From the NCBI GenBank assembly GCA_913058335.1, contig CAJXPX010000015.1, positions 1 through 64,000 of the forward strand: a stretch of 64,000 nucleotides of DNA, given 5' to 3'. The notes below the pieces were generated by a model. That model did not search any database. It was given only the letters and a program-made list of their open reading frames with translations, and was not told the DNA's origin. Positions 52,515-60,542 of the stretch are shown here, piece by piece. Position 1 is the stretch's first letter. Every line of letters starts with the position of its first letter. This DNA is from an uncultured Hyphomonadaceae bacterium (lineage in GTDB: Bacteria > Pseudomonadota > Alphaproteobacteria > Caulobacterales > Maricaulaceae). Position numbers and translations under genes: made by a program.

Positions 52515-52874
52515 TCATGTCCTGGCCCAAGCCATTGCCGCGGCTTTATCTTCCTTGGCGAAAAATTTAAGTTCGCCGTCTGTTATCATGCCCGCAAGCT
52601 TACTAAGGCCGCGTTCCCAACGATCATCGCCAATAATGGCAATCTTCTTAAAATCATCTTTATGCGCCATATCCATTTTCAAGTCTGTCCAGAGCGCGTC
52701 CAGCGATTCGTAGCCGTCAAAATCATCCATAATCATGACCAAACTGCTGTCACCGGGATGATTCCTGCGGCGGTGTAGTTCCGGATCTAACTGTTTCAAT
52801 TCCTGCTCGGACATTTTGCCTGTGACTTCAAGCACAAGCAGCGTTTCATCGGTTTCGGGTTTTATCGTCAGCAT
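52515..52874 (-). CDS. SpoIIAA-like (STAS-type) protein
   Basis: 119 residues, ribosome-binding site AGAAAGGA. Motifs of the SpoIIAA-like family: LLVLEVTGKMSEQEL, MIMDDFDGYESLDALWTDLKM, KKIAIIGDDRWE and AAAMAWA. Small cytoplasmic alpha/beta proteins, often near stress or metal genes. Role unknown. Confidence 0.82.
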   Translation of the reverse strand: MLTIKPETDETLLVLEVTGKMSEQELKQLDPELHRRRNHPGDSSLVMIMDDFDGYESLDALWTDLKMDMAHKDDFKKIAIIGDDRWERGLSKLAGMITDGELKFFAKEDKAAAMAWART

Positions 52875-52943
52875 ATAAATCCTTTCTAATCTCAGATTGA
52901 TTGTTCTGTACTTTGAAAACGAATTGGTTGAAGGGTTGGTTCC

Positions 52944-53516
52944 CTAGATGAACCGCCTAACCGACTTTTTGTATTTGAAGTATTTATCCCCATACTCGGC
53001 TTCGAGCCACGGTTCCTCAAAATAAGGCGCAAACAGATACATGATCGCCCACGCGCTGAGCAGCAGCGTGACCAACCAAGAATTTGCCAGCATGGCCCAC
53101 CCAATTATGCCAAGCCAAGTAAACACATATATGGGGTTGCGGCTCCGTGCGAACCAGCCGGTTGTCATCAATCCGAGCTTTTCACCAAAGGCATTGCGCC
53201 ATCCCATATAAAGGGTGATGCGGATTGCCATTCCGAACCCGATGAGCAGTAGTAATCCGCCTACGCCATATTGGGCCCAGGCATGTGAGCCTTCCGGCGG
53301 CGAGAAAACGAGCACTGTCAAAGCGATCAGCGGATATAGATAAAGACGAAACAGGGCCAGAAAGGTCCAATGCTGCCAGCTGTCTTTGCCGGGGGGCGGG
53401 AAGAACTGAAACTCAGACCGCATCGCTGATAGAGCCGACAACAAAAAAATCGACAGCGCCCCGGTCAGGGAAAGACCGAAAGCAGCCCATATCGTCCAGT
53501 CTGGTAAATCAATCAT
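52944..53516 (-). CDS. ICMT/NnrU-like methyltransferase-family membrane protein
   Basis: 190 residues from the ATG at 53516 with GAGGAGAT upstream. Five to six helices; the C-terminal signature TGWFARSRNPIYVFTWLGIIGWAM and EEPWLEAEYGDKYFKYKKSVRRFI is of isoprenylcysteine carboxyl methyltransferase-like (PEMT/ICMT) proteins. A second member of the family is encoded directly upstream. Bacterial homologues in metal islands are of unknown function. Confidence 0.82.
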   Translation of the reverse strand: MIDLPDWTIWAAFGLSLTGALSIFLLSALSAMRSEFQFFPPPGKDSWQHWTFLALFRLYLYPLIALTVLVFSPPEGSHAWAQYGVGGLLLLIGFGMAIRITLYMGWRNAFGEKLGLMTTGWFARSRNPIYVFTWLGIIGWAMLANSWLVTLLLSAWAIMYLFAPYFEEPWLEAEYGDKYFKYKKSVRRFI

Positions 53517-53526
53517 CGCTATCTCC

Positions 53527-53979
53527 TCACAGCCAGCGCCGAGTGCGTTCGCGATAGGCCGTAAATGCGTCGCCAAACACCGACTGTAACGCACGCTCTT
53601 CGGGCTTGATTTGGAGCACTGTCATTGCACTGACAAAGATGGTCGGGGCCGCCAATGCAGCGATGTTGCTAAGCGAGAGCGCGCCGCCAATCAGGATCAG
53701 CGCCATCGCAAGATACATAGGATTGCGCGTGAAGCGGTAGAGACCAGTTGTGACGAGTGTTTCGGCCTGTTCAGGAACGAGCGGATTAACCGTGGTGCCC
53801 GCGCGGGCAAAGGCGAGCAACGCAAGCGCCAGCAGGAAAATGCCTGCGGCGACTAAGCCATAACCGGCGTAAACCCAAAAGGGTGCGCCAAAGGCCAATT
53901 GAGGCGTGAACTTCGCAAGGGCCCATGCGAGGACAGCGCAAACTAGCAACTGGACAATAGGCGGAATACGCAAGCTCAT
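53527..53979 (-). CDS. ICMT-like methyltransferase-family membrane protein
   Basis: 150 residues from the ATG at 53979, which overlaps the stop of the CDF gene. Four helices. The motif LVTTGLYRFTRNPMYLAMALILIGGAL and a final RTRRWL with FTAYRE are typical of the ICMT/PEMT group. It is a second, distinct paralogue next to the larger one. Operon with the CDF gene upstream. Confidence 0.82.
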   Translation of the reverse strand: MSLRIPPIVQLLVCAVLAWALAKFTPQLAFGAPFWVYAGYGLVAAGIFLLALALLAFARAGTTVNPLVPEQAETLVTTGLYRFTRNPMYLAMALILIGGALSLSNIAALAAPTIFVSAMTVLQIKPEERALQSVFGDAFTAYRERTRRWL

Positions 53980-54620
53980 CGAAATGTCTCCGTCGCTGTC
54001 GCCTGATGGGCCTGCTCGGATTTGAGCTCGCCTATGGCTTGTATGGTGATGGCAGCGGCCGATTTCAAAAACAGGCTCGCTAGGAGCGCCGCAACCACAA
54101 GATCCGGCCACGCCGCGCCTGTTGCTGCGACCAGCCCGCCCGCTGCGATCACACCGACATTGCCGATGGCATCATTGCGCGAGCACAGCCAGACAGAGCG
54201 GACATTGCTATCACCGTCGCGCCAGCGCAGCAGGATGAAAACACTGGTCAGATTGGCGAGCAAGGCCAGCAACCCAATCGCTCCCATAGTTCCAGCTTCC
54301 GGCGGCGCGCCTTTAAGCACGCGTAAGCCTGTCATGGTGAGCACAGCAATCGCAATTACGGCCAGAGACGCGCCTTTTAGTAGCGAAGCACGCGCACGGG
54401 TTTGCAAAGAGGCGCCAATAACAAAAAGGCTCAGTGCGTATGTTGCCGTATCACCTACAAAATCTAGTGCGTCCGCTTTCAGAGCTTGCGAGCCAGACAT
54501 CAGGCCTGCAGTCATCTCGACAAAAAACATGACCGCATTGATTGCAATAACGGCAATGAGTGCTCGCCTGTAATCCGGCGACACGCCATCAAATGATTTA
54601 TCTTCGCAGCATCCAGACAT
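53976..54620 (-). CDS. CDF-type cation efflux protein (divergent from MerR)
   Basis: 214 residues from the ATG at 54620 (a GTG three codons earlier is possible). A Cys pair near the start (SGCCED), six helices, metal-site motifs KADALDFVGDTATYALSL and CSRNDAIGNVGVIA. Similar in size to the other CDF gene, again without the cytoplasmic domain. It is transcribed away from the MerR gene over a shared dyad, so metal control is likely. Probable substrate Zn, Cd or Co. Confidence 0.83.
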   Translation of the reverse strand: MSGCCEDKSFDGVSPDYRRALIAVIAINAVMFFVEMTAGLMSGSQALKADALDFVGDTATYALSLFVIGASLQTRARASLLKGASLAVIAIAVLTMTGLRVLKGAPPEAGTMGAIGLLALLANLTSVFILLRWRDGDSNVRSVWLCSRNDAIGNVGVIAAGGLVAATGAAWPDLVVAALLASLFLKSAAAITIQAIGELKSEQAHQATATETFR

Positions 54621-54660
54621 TTTTTTCACTTAAACTTTGCAATTGACGATTCTGGCATAC

Positions 54661-54686
54661 CTCTACAGTCTACAGCGACTATAGAG
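54661..54686. promoter_or_regulatory. MerR-type operator between CDF and merR genes
   Basis: Half-sites CTCTACAGTC and GACTATAGAG, 9 of 10 symmetric, flank a 6-bp centre. This resembles the dyads bound by MerR-family metal sensors in long-spacer promoters. It lies in the 80-90-bp gap between the divergent genes. Confidence 0.7.
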
Positions 54687-54711
54687 GCAAGATTTTTTTA
54701 TGGAGGGCTCT

Positions 54712-55170
54712 ATGAAGCAGATGACTATCGGGCGTTTATCAAAAGCGGCAGGCGTAAAAGTCACAACCATTCGCTACTATGAATCCATCGATTTGATGGG
54801 TGAGCCGGAACGAAGCACGAGCGGTCAAAGACTCTATGGTGATGACGCCGTGCAGCGGCTCTCTTTTATTCGCCATGCCCGCGATCTGGGGTTTCCCATC
54901 GACTCCATCCGTGAACTCATTGAATTGCAGCACCAGCCGGGCGAAGATTGTGCCCATGTGGGTGTCATAGCGCGTCGGCAATTGGCGGATGTGCGCCAGA
55001 AACTTTCCCAACTCGAAGCGCTGGAAGCCGAGCTGAAACGCATGGTTTCGGCTTGTGAAGGCGGCAGCATTGCGACCTGCAAAGTCTTGGAAAGCCTAGG
55101 CGACCACGATCACTGTCTGGACTCGCATGACGGAACGGCAGTGGCTACAAAACTCGGTGCACGGCTCTGA
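54712..55170 (+). CDS. MerR-family metal-responsive regulator
   Basis: 152 residues from the ATG at 54712, 5 bp after GGAGGG. The winged HTH (TIGRLSKAAGVKVTTIRYYESIDLMGEPERSTSGQRLYGDDAVQRL) is typical. The long dimer helix is followed by a Cys-rich end: Cys80, then CEGGSIATCKVLESLGDHDHC (Cys115, 123, 135 plus His). This arrangement fits sensors of Cd/Pb/Zn of the CadR/ZntR side rather than copper CueR. It likely activates the CDF operon and perhaps the gene at 55232. Confidence 0.85.
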   Translation: MKQMTIGRLSKAAGVKVTTIRYYESIDLMGEPERSTSGQRLYGDDAVQRLSFIRHARDLGFPIDSIRELIELQHQPGEDCAHVGVIARRQLADVRQKLSQLEALEAELKRMVSACEGGSIATCKVLESLGDHDHCLDSHDGTAVATKLGARL

Positions 55171-55197
55171 TTTAGTATGATTTGAAGAAACAGCTTG

Positions 55198-55218
55198 CCC
55201 CTACAGCCGCTGTAGGGG
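55198..55218. promoter_or_regulatory. Perfect MerR-type dyad before truncated lipoprotein
   Basis: Half-sites CCCCTACAG and CTGTAGGGG around a CCG centre. It shares CTACAG with the dyad at 54661 and lies 14 bp before the start codon of the short ORF at 55232. Probably a second target of the neighbouring MerR protein. Confidence 0.7.
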
Positions 55219-55231
55219 TTAGATTAAGGCC

Positions 55232-55339
55232 ATGCTTGGAAATGAGTCGTTAAAAATGGGGTTGAGTATCGCTGGCATATTGCTTTTGAGTGGATGCGCG
55301 AGCTTTGCCAAAGCCGCCCCCGACGCGGCAACGCCCTAG
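55232..55339 (+). pseudogene. Truncated lipoprotein ORF downstream of MerR dyad
   Basis: 35 codons: a hydrophobic signal with lipobox LLLSGC (Cys22) and then a stop after SFAKAAPDAATP. Such a lipoprotein signal with nothing behind it looks like the start of a longer metal-efflux or metal-binding gene cut by deletion. The cut lies just before the duplicated 205-bp module. A very short true lipoprotein is the alternative. Confidence 0.5.
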
Positions 55340-55436
55340 GGAGCTTGGCGTAGACTTTCATCGGTGGCCGACCGAGTGGACGCCGATAAAGTTTGATCGC
55401 CTGATTACACCCGAACAGATTCCTTTTCGAATAGGA

Positions 55437-55607
55437 TCATGCCATTTGATCGGTCCTATCCGATGAATTGCGAGCATCAAGCTCTGCTTTTAAAGCCTCG
55501 ACAATGGGCCAGTACACCTCGCCGTGACAGTCGATCGCATTGGCAACTGTGCGCAAGGCCCGGCGCAAGCGCGCTTCGGTGATAGGGGGTGACGAATTCT
55601 GACCCAT
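55437..55607 (-). CDS. Small basic protein, copy 2 (56 residues)
   Basis: Encodes MGQNSSPPITEARLRRALRT, VANAIDCHGEVYWPIVEALK and AELDARN, nearly the same as the N-terminal 47 residues of the gene at 34918-35151. After that the sequence diverges and ends nine residues later (SSDRTDQMA). The second copy therefore has a different, shorter C-terminus, as if cut by recombination. Unknown function; no integrase gene lies beside this copy. Confidence 0.6.
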   Translation of the reverse strand: MGQNSSPPITEARLRRALRTVANAIDCHGEVYWPIVEALKAELDARNSSDRTDQMA

Positions 55608-55671
55608 AGGTAGATTTTAGACGATATGAGACCGCCTGTAAGATGAGAAAGCGGGCAAAAATTTAGGTGAA
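55467..55671. repeat. 205-bp duplicated module, copy 2
   Basis: Gap-free alignment to 35011-35215, about 80-85% identity by eye, including leader end AAAAATTTAGGTGAA. Together the copies bracket the copper block 35.2-55.4 kb in the same orientation. Confidence 0.85.
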
Positions 55672-55714
55672 ATCACGGATAGAGGGGCGAAATCTCAGGA
55701 CTACCATTCCCGCC

Positions 55715-56104
55715 TCAGTCGCAAATTGCAGACACCACGCGCTCTAGCCTCTGCTTTACATCTTCAGCAGTGGCTCGCAAATCATCACTACCTACCGCCC
55801 CTATAGAGGAAACCGGATTTACAGCCGCGACTTCCACGCCATGGCCAGTTTCCTGTATCACAACATTGCAGGGAAGCATGACGCCTATCTTGTCTTCACG
55901 CTCAAGTGCGGCCAGAGCCAATTTGGGATTGCATGCGCCTAGAATAATATATGGCCGGAATTCAACATCCAGCTTTTGATTGAATGTTTCCTGCACATTG
56001 ATTTCCGTCAATACCCCGAACCCTTCAGACTGCAGAGCGATCTTAGTGCGCTCAACGACGTCCTCAAAAGCACCCTCGACGGCTTTGGAAATATAATAGT
56101 TCAT
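55715..56104 (-). CDS. DUF302 protein
   Basis: 129 residues from the ATG at 56104 with GGAGCG upstream. The family pattern is clear: AFEDVVERTKIALQSEGFGVLTEINVQETFNQKLDVEFRPYIILGACNPKLALAAL and IGVMLPCNVVIQE. DUF302 domains are small alpha/beta proteins of unknown function, often near heavy-metal and oxidative genes; the Cys in GACNP and LPCN may bind metal. Confidence 0.9.
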   Translation of the reverse strand: MNYYISKAVEGAFEDVVERTKIALQSEGFGVLTEINVQETFNQKLDVEFRPYIILGACNPKLALAALEREDKIGVMLPCNVVIQETGHGVEVAAVNPVSSIGAVGSDDLRATAEDVKQRLERVVSAICD

Positions 56105-56265
56105 GGCGCGCTCCGCTCTACGATTTTCGTACTGCTTAAACAAATAGTCTAATTTGGAAAACCACGTTTGGTGAATTCTTTTAGGCAGCTTTTTGATTCA
56201 AATCAGGTTGCAAAAGAATAGGTGTGTTTCCCTGCTGACAGCGAAGAACACCTAGGAGACCTGTT

Positions 56266-56622
56266 ATGCCAAACCCAATTCGTTTTGTTTCCATTCTAGT
56301 GTTCCTCGGCACATTAGGGCTGTCCGGTTGTAACCACTATGCACCTAATCCGAGTTCAGTCTCTGTCAGTGCTATCTATATAGATCAGGCTCCGCCGCCC
56401 CGACCTCGCATCGTCGTTCCACCCGCGCCGAATTCGATTGCTGTTTGGATCGACGGCTACTGGAACTGGACCGGTGTTCAATTCGTTTGGGTCGACGGAT
56501 TCTGGGATCCCAACCCACCGCAGGCGCTGCACTGGGTTCGAGACCGTTGGGCGCAGTCAAACCGCGGCTGGTATCGTCAGCCAGGTCAATGGCACGCGGC
56601 ACCACTCGGACGGCGCAGATGA
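56266..56622 (+). CDS. YXWGXW-repeat lipoprotein
   Basis: 118 residues. Lipobox LSGC with Cys22. The mature part has two aromatic repeats (VWIDGYWNWTGVQFVWVDGFWDPNPP and a WHAAPLG end) typical of the WXXGXW-repeat group of outer-membrane lipoproteins. A strong ribosome-binding site (AGGAG) precedes it. Function unknown; it may stabilise the envelope. Confidence 0.8.
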   Translation: MPNPIRFVSILVFLGTLGLSGCNHYAPNPSSVSVSAIYIDQAPPPRPRIVVPPAPNSIAVWIDGYWNWTGVQFVWVDGFWDPNPPQALHWVRDRWAQSNRGWYRQPGQWHAAPLGRRR

Positions 56623-56699
56623 GCGACCGGTCCCGCGTCGACTGACCAATCTCAGACGCGGTGAGCAGCAACCCTTCAGTTATATGCTCCTCTCCAAGC

Positions 56700-57371
56700 C
56701 TAATCATCCGGGCGTTTACGCCCCGTCACCATCGACGTAACGAGATTTTCTTTGTGCGCCAGACTGGAGGTAATCACGCCAAAGATGTGAAGCGCAACAA
56801 GCATCAACGTCAAATATGTGAAAGCCGAATGGACGCCTTCCAGCAACTCTTCAGAGCCTTCTCCCCGTTCATGATCATCATCATATTCTTCCCCGTCATC
56901 ATCATCTCCATGCTCTACTTGAACACGTGATGCCGAAGACTGATCATTTACTGTTTGCGCACTGATGATACCGGCCAATGGCCCCCGGCCATCTTCTACT
57001 GCCAGGAGGGCCATTCCTGAAACAGTTGTGACTGTAAGCGAAAACAAAAGTGCCAAGATCATAGCCGCGCCTGCAGGGTTGTGGCCCAAATAGCGTTTGG
57101 CACCCCCTGACCGTATCCCTGCGAGATATCTGAAAACCGCTCGCGGGCCTGTGACGAAGTTTGAGAACCGCGCATGCTTTGTGCCAACAAAACCCCATAG
57201 CAGCCTTAACACTACAGCAATTGCAACAGCATATCCCGCCCAAACATGAAGGCCGAGGAGTTCATCACCAGTTAAATAGGCCGTGAAGAAACCGATTACG
57301 ATCGTCCAGTGTCCTATCCGGACCAATGGGTCCCAGACTTTTACTTTTGGCTGTTCGTCAGAGGTGCTCAT
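56700..57371 (-). CDS. Cytochrome b561-type (diheme) membrane protein with acidic loop
   Basis: 223 residues, four helices with His ligands in LVRIGHWTIVIGF, LHVWAGYAVAI, LLGHNPAG.. and VHSAFTYLTLMLVALHIFG. It matches the b-type cytochrome of the Ni-hydrogenase/cytochrome b561 group. A loop between helices 3 and 4 (about 146-180) is almost all Asp/Glu (HGDDDDGEEYDDDHERGEG), unusual and possibly metal-binding. Electron donor and acceptor unknown. Confidence 0.82.
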   Translation of the reverse strand: MSTSDEQPKVKVWDPLVRIGHWTIVIGFFTAYLTGDELLGLHVWAGYAVAIAVVLRLLWGFVGTKHARFSNFVTGPRAVFRYLAGIRSGGAKRYLGHNPAGAAMILALLFSLTVTTVSGMALLAVEDGRGPLAGIISAQTVNDQSSASRVQVEHGDDDDGEEYDDDHERGEGSEELLEGVHSAFTYLTLMLVALHIFGVITSSLAHKENLVTSMVTGRKRPDD

Positions 57372-57438
57372 TTATGGTCTCCAAAATGCTGGTCCAGTTG
57401 CGCCCATTCTTTCTTGGAAGGTGCGCAGAAGGTGGTGG

Positions 57439-58140
57439 TTAGACAACCGTTCCGAATAGTTTGCCGATTAAGCCCGTGACGATCATGGCCCCAGCCCCCC
57501 AAAGCACAACGCGGGTAACGGCCCGAATTCGCCCCGCGCCGCCCGCAGTTGCCGAAGCAAGCCCGAGCAGAGCCAGCGCAATCAAAGAGACTGTCGCGAT
57601 AATCCAATTCAATGAATCCATGGGAGCAAGCCAGGCCGCGATCAGAGGCAAAGCCGCGCCTGCTGCAAAACTTACAGCTGAAGAGATCGCGGCCAGAATT
57701 GGTTGAGCGGTTGCTGCCTCGGTCAGGCCGAGTTCGTCTCTCATATGCGCGCCAAGGGCGTCTTTCTTTGACAACTGAGACGCAACTTCCTGCGCAAGAT
57801 CTGGTTCAAGCCCTCGTGCAACATAAATATCTGCAAGTTCTTGTTCTTCTTCCTGCGGATATTGCGCCAGCGCAGCCCTCTCGGTTTCGATGTCGGCCCG
57901 TTCTGTATCAGCTTGCGAACTGACAGACACAAACTCACCTGCAGCCATCGACATGGCTCCGGCGGTCAGGCCGGCAATGCCGGCAATAATGATTTCGCCA
58001 CGTCCCGCCGAGGCCGCCGCAACACCGATAATCAAGCTCGCCGTTGAAACAATACCGTCATTGGCACCAAGCACAGTTGCGCGCAGCCATCCAATCCGGT
58101 GCAGGTAATGATGCTCATTCGGAAGGTTGCGGTACGACAT
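57439..58140 (-). CDS. VIT1/CCC1-family iron/manganese transporter
   Basis: 233 residues. The N-terminal motif HRIGWLRATVLGANDGIVSTASLIIGVAAA and AGAMSMAAGEFVSVSSQAD are diagnostic of the VIT1/CCC1 family. A short cytoplasmic helix-rich loop (about 84-140, with EEEQELADIY) and three more helices follow. These proteins move Fe2+ or Mn2+ out of the cytoplasm. Ribosome-binding site AAGGA. It is 67 bp upstream of the cytochrome gene on the same strand. Confidence 0.92.
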   Translation of the reverse strand: MSYRNLPNEHHYLHRIGWLRATVLGANDGIVSTASLIIGVAAASAGRGEIIIAGIAGLTAGAMSMAAGEFVSVSSQADTERADIETERAALAQYPQEEEQELADIYVARGLEPDLAQEVASQLSKKDALGAHMRDELGLTEAATAQPILAAISSAVSFAAGAALPLIAAWLAPMDSLNWIIATVSLIALALLGLASATAGGAGRIRAVTRVVLWGAGAMIVTGLIGKLFGTVV

Positions 58141-58234
58141 ATCATGGTCCTTAAAATGCGTTAGAGGAGGGTCTTAGAGAGACACTCGATTTGGCGATGT
58201 GATCCCGTTCTGGAACTTTTGACATCTCGCAAAT

Positions 58235-59599
58235 TCACTCACAGGCGGGCAGCGTTATATCAACACGGAGCCCGCCGCCCGGAGCATCATCCAGTCGGAT
58301 CTCGCCGCCATAGAGTTCAACAAGCTCCTTTACGATCGCCAGTCCGAGCCCATGCCCCGGCTTGAGTTGGTCCCATTGATTTCCGATTCCAAACACCATC
58401 CCTCTGGCTTCCAGAGGTAGGCCTGGGCCATCATCTTCAATCGTGATGGCCACCATGTCGCGGGGGGACCTTCGTGCAGAGATTGAGATAGACGAGCGAG
58501 CGAATTTAAATGCATTTTCCAAAATGTTTCCAAGGATTTCGTTCAAATCCTGCGTATCGGTCGTCAGGAACAAATCTGGATCGATTTCCGTCTCCACCAA
58601 AATCGACTTGTCCTTGTAGAGCGTTTGCAGAGCCTGAACCAATTGCGCCAGTTCTTTTTCCAAAGAGGTTCTCATGCCCGGCATTCGGGCGACAATCGAC
58701 GCCCGCGCGCGCGCAAGATGATGATCAATGTGGCGCTGCATTATGCGCGACTGGTCTCTGATGATGGCAGCGCTATCTTGCTCACCGCGCTCGTCCATCT
58801 CAAATGATTCATTCGCTATAATCGTGAGCGGGCCTTTAAGGCCGTGCGCAAGATTACCTGCACCTGCACGGGCGCGTTGCAACATATCCGTGATGCCGAC
58901 TAGGAGGCCATTAAATTCGGTGACCAGCGGCTGAACTTCTTGTGGAAACGCACCATCAATCTGACGCGAATTACCAGACCGCACTTGCGATAGCGCCGCG
59001 TGAAGTCTGTCAAATGGGGCCATTGCAAATTTCAATAACAATATGGTGGCGGCGATCATTGCCACCGCAAAAATACTCAGCGCGGTCGCAAGCAGTTTAT
59101 TAAAACTAGCAACCATCGCGTCGAGATGCCGTTCATCGGTGCCCACGATGTATTGGCGGATTTGTTGATCGACATGCTGTGTATTGATCGTGCGTTCTAC
59201 AAATAGCAGTTTGCCGGTAGGGCCTTCAACAGAATGGCGTTCAATTGTCTCCCCAGGCTCATGATTGTCCGGTGGGATTGTCAGATTTAGTCCTCGCAGA
59301 GACGGGCTTTCCAAATCTACTTCGCCATTCGTCCTAACAACCCAGTAATACCCCGAGCGCGGGACATCATATCTGGGGTCGCTAAAATGACTGCCCATAG
59401 CGAGCTTCCCATCCTCATCTTCTGCTATTAAACGCTCCAACTCTAGGACATGGACATCAAGCTCCTCGTAAAACTGAGCCGAAGCCTGAGTGTGGAAAAT
59501 GGCAGACAATAGCCAGAAGGCCACCAAAAAGCCTGCGCAAATCCAGAAAATGGATGCAACGATTAAACGGCGGCGTAAGGATATGTGTGATTTGGGCAT
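58235..59599 (-). CDS. Membrane sensor histidine kinase of copper two-component system
   Basis: 454 residues from ATG, one base after the regulator stop (a TTG three codons earlier is possible). Two helices (about 10-32 and 165-190) enclose a periplasmic sensor of about 130 residues. A HAMP-like segment, H-box NLAHGLKGPLTIIANE and a HATPase_c domain with NILENAFKFAR, DDGPGLP and GHGLGLAIVKELVE follow. The His in GLKGPLT type H-box is as in PhoQ-like kinases. Its neighbours (cusBA genes) suggest sensing of periplasmic copper or silver. Confidence 0.88.
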   Translation of the reverse strand: MPKSHISLRRRLIVASIFWICAGFLVAFWLLSAIFHTQASAQFYEELDVHVLELERLIAEDEDGKLAMGSHFSDPRYDVPRSGYYWVVRTNGEVDLESPSLRGLNLTIPPDNHEPGETIERHSVEGPTGKLLFVERTINTQHVDQQIRQYIVGTDERHLDAMVASFNKLLATALSIFAVAMIAATILLLKFAMAPFDRLHAALSQVRSGNSRQIDGAFPQEVQPLVTEFNGLLVGITDMLQRARAGAGNLAHGLKGPLTIIANESFEMDERGEQDSAAIIRDQSRIMQRHIDHHLARARASIVARMPGMRTSLEKELAQLVQALQTLYKDKSILVETEIDPDLFLTTDTQDLNEILGNILENAFKFARSSISISARRSPRDMVAITIEDDGPGLPLEARGMVFGIGNQWDQLKPGHGLGLAIVKELVELYGGEIRLDDAPGGGLRVDITLPACE

Positions 59600-59600
59600 C

Positions 59601-60254
59601 TTATCCAAACCTGTACCCTAAGCCACGAATGGTTTTAATTTTGTCGGCGCCGATTTGTCGCCTTAACCGGCTAATATAGACTTCAACCGTATTTGACTCC
59701 CGCATACCCTCAAGCGAATAGAGATGCTCTACAAGCTCACTTTGAGACACAACATGCCCCTGACGGGTCATGAAATATTTGAGCAGGCGAAACTCGAACG
59801 CCGTCAAATCAAGGTCAGTGCCGTCCAAGCTGACGCGGCTACGCGCCGGATCAAGTATGAGATTGTCATAGGTTAGAAGGGGGTCGCTATGCCCAGCGGC
59901 CCGGCGGACAAGAGCATTCAACCTCGCCACCAGTTCTGGCGTATGGAAAGGTTTCGTCAAATAATCATCCGCGCCAAGATTAAGGCCTTCGACCTTTTCC
60001 GTCCAACTATTGCGCGCTGTGAGAATAAGAACGGGCGTGGTCAACCCCGCGGCGCGCCAGGCTTTAAGAACTTCCAGGCCACTTTTGCCCGGTAGGCCTA
60101 GGTCAAGGATGATGGCGTCATAGGCATTGTCCTGCCCCATCAAAATAGCGTCATCTCCAGTATAAGCATGTTCATACACAAAGCCAGATTGCCGCACGCC
60201 ATTGGCGATGCGGCTGGCCACGTCTTCTTCGTCCTCGACAATAAGTATATTTAT
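59601..60254 (-). CDS. OmpR-family response regulator, unusual start codon
   Basis: The receiver begins INILIVEDEEDVASRI in frame, but no ATG/GTG/TTG lies ahead of this before an upstream stop. The first usual start, GTG at 60221, would remove the acidic pocket and first beta strand. I place the start at ATA (60254-60252), 6 bp after GGGGAT. The rest is normal: Asp in ILDLGLPG, Lys in YLTKPFHTP, and an OmpR winged HTH with TAFEFRLLKYF and RGLGYRFG. Expected to bind the TTCAG arrays upstream. The ATA start is inference; the reading could also be an error in the sequence. Confidence 0.75.
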   Translation of the reverse strand: MNILIVEDEEDVASRIANGVRQSGFVYEHAYTGDDAILMGQDNAYDAIILDLGLPGKSGLEVLKAWRAAGLTTPVLILTARNSWTEKVEGLNLGADDYLTKPFHTPELVARLNALVRRAAGHSDPLLTYDNLILDPARSRVSLDGTDLDLTAFEFRLLKYFMTRQGHVVSQSELVEHLYSLEGMRESNTVEVYISRLRRQIGADKIKTIRGLGYRFG

Positions 60255-60307
60255 GGCGAAATCCCCAGCAGGTTCGTTGCTTTGTTCTGCGTATAATATA
60301 CTTCAAG

Positions 60308-60323
60308 CTGAATTGAGCCTGAA
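60308..60323 (-). promoter_or_regulatory. TTCAG direct repeats upstream of the regulator
   Basis: On the minus strand two TTCAG boxes (60308-60312 and 60319-60323 as CTGAA on plus) are spaced 11 bp, the helical phasing of OmpR/PhoB-family sites. They lie 54 bp upstream of the regulator's reading frame, fitting autoregulation. Confidence 0.55.
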
Positions 60324-60338
60324 AAAACAAATTGGTTT

Positions 60339-60365
60339 TTCAGCTGCACTTCAGCGCCAGTTCAG
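60339..60365 (+). promoter_or_regulatory. TTCAG array, three repeats
   Basis: TTCAG at 60339, 60350 and 60361, exactly 11 bp apart. A second array lies nearer cusB. Typical of tandem binding by an OmpR-type dimer. Confidence 0.6.
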
Positions 60366-60542
60366 ATTGCCGCTGCATATGTCATGGGGTCCGATCCCCC
60401 CTTAATCGGACGACGATCTGTCTCGCGCAATTTGCGTCCCCACAGCGAATGGGTCGTCATGTGACTGCCGCCTGCGTAGCGCCATAGCCATTGCCCCCCA
60501 ATAGGACGTGGTGGCTGCGCAGGTTCACTTCAAAAATCAATT

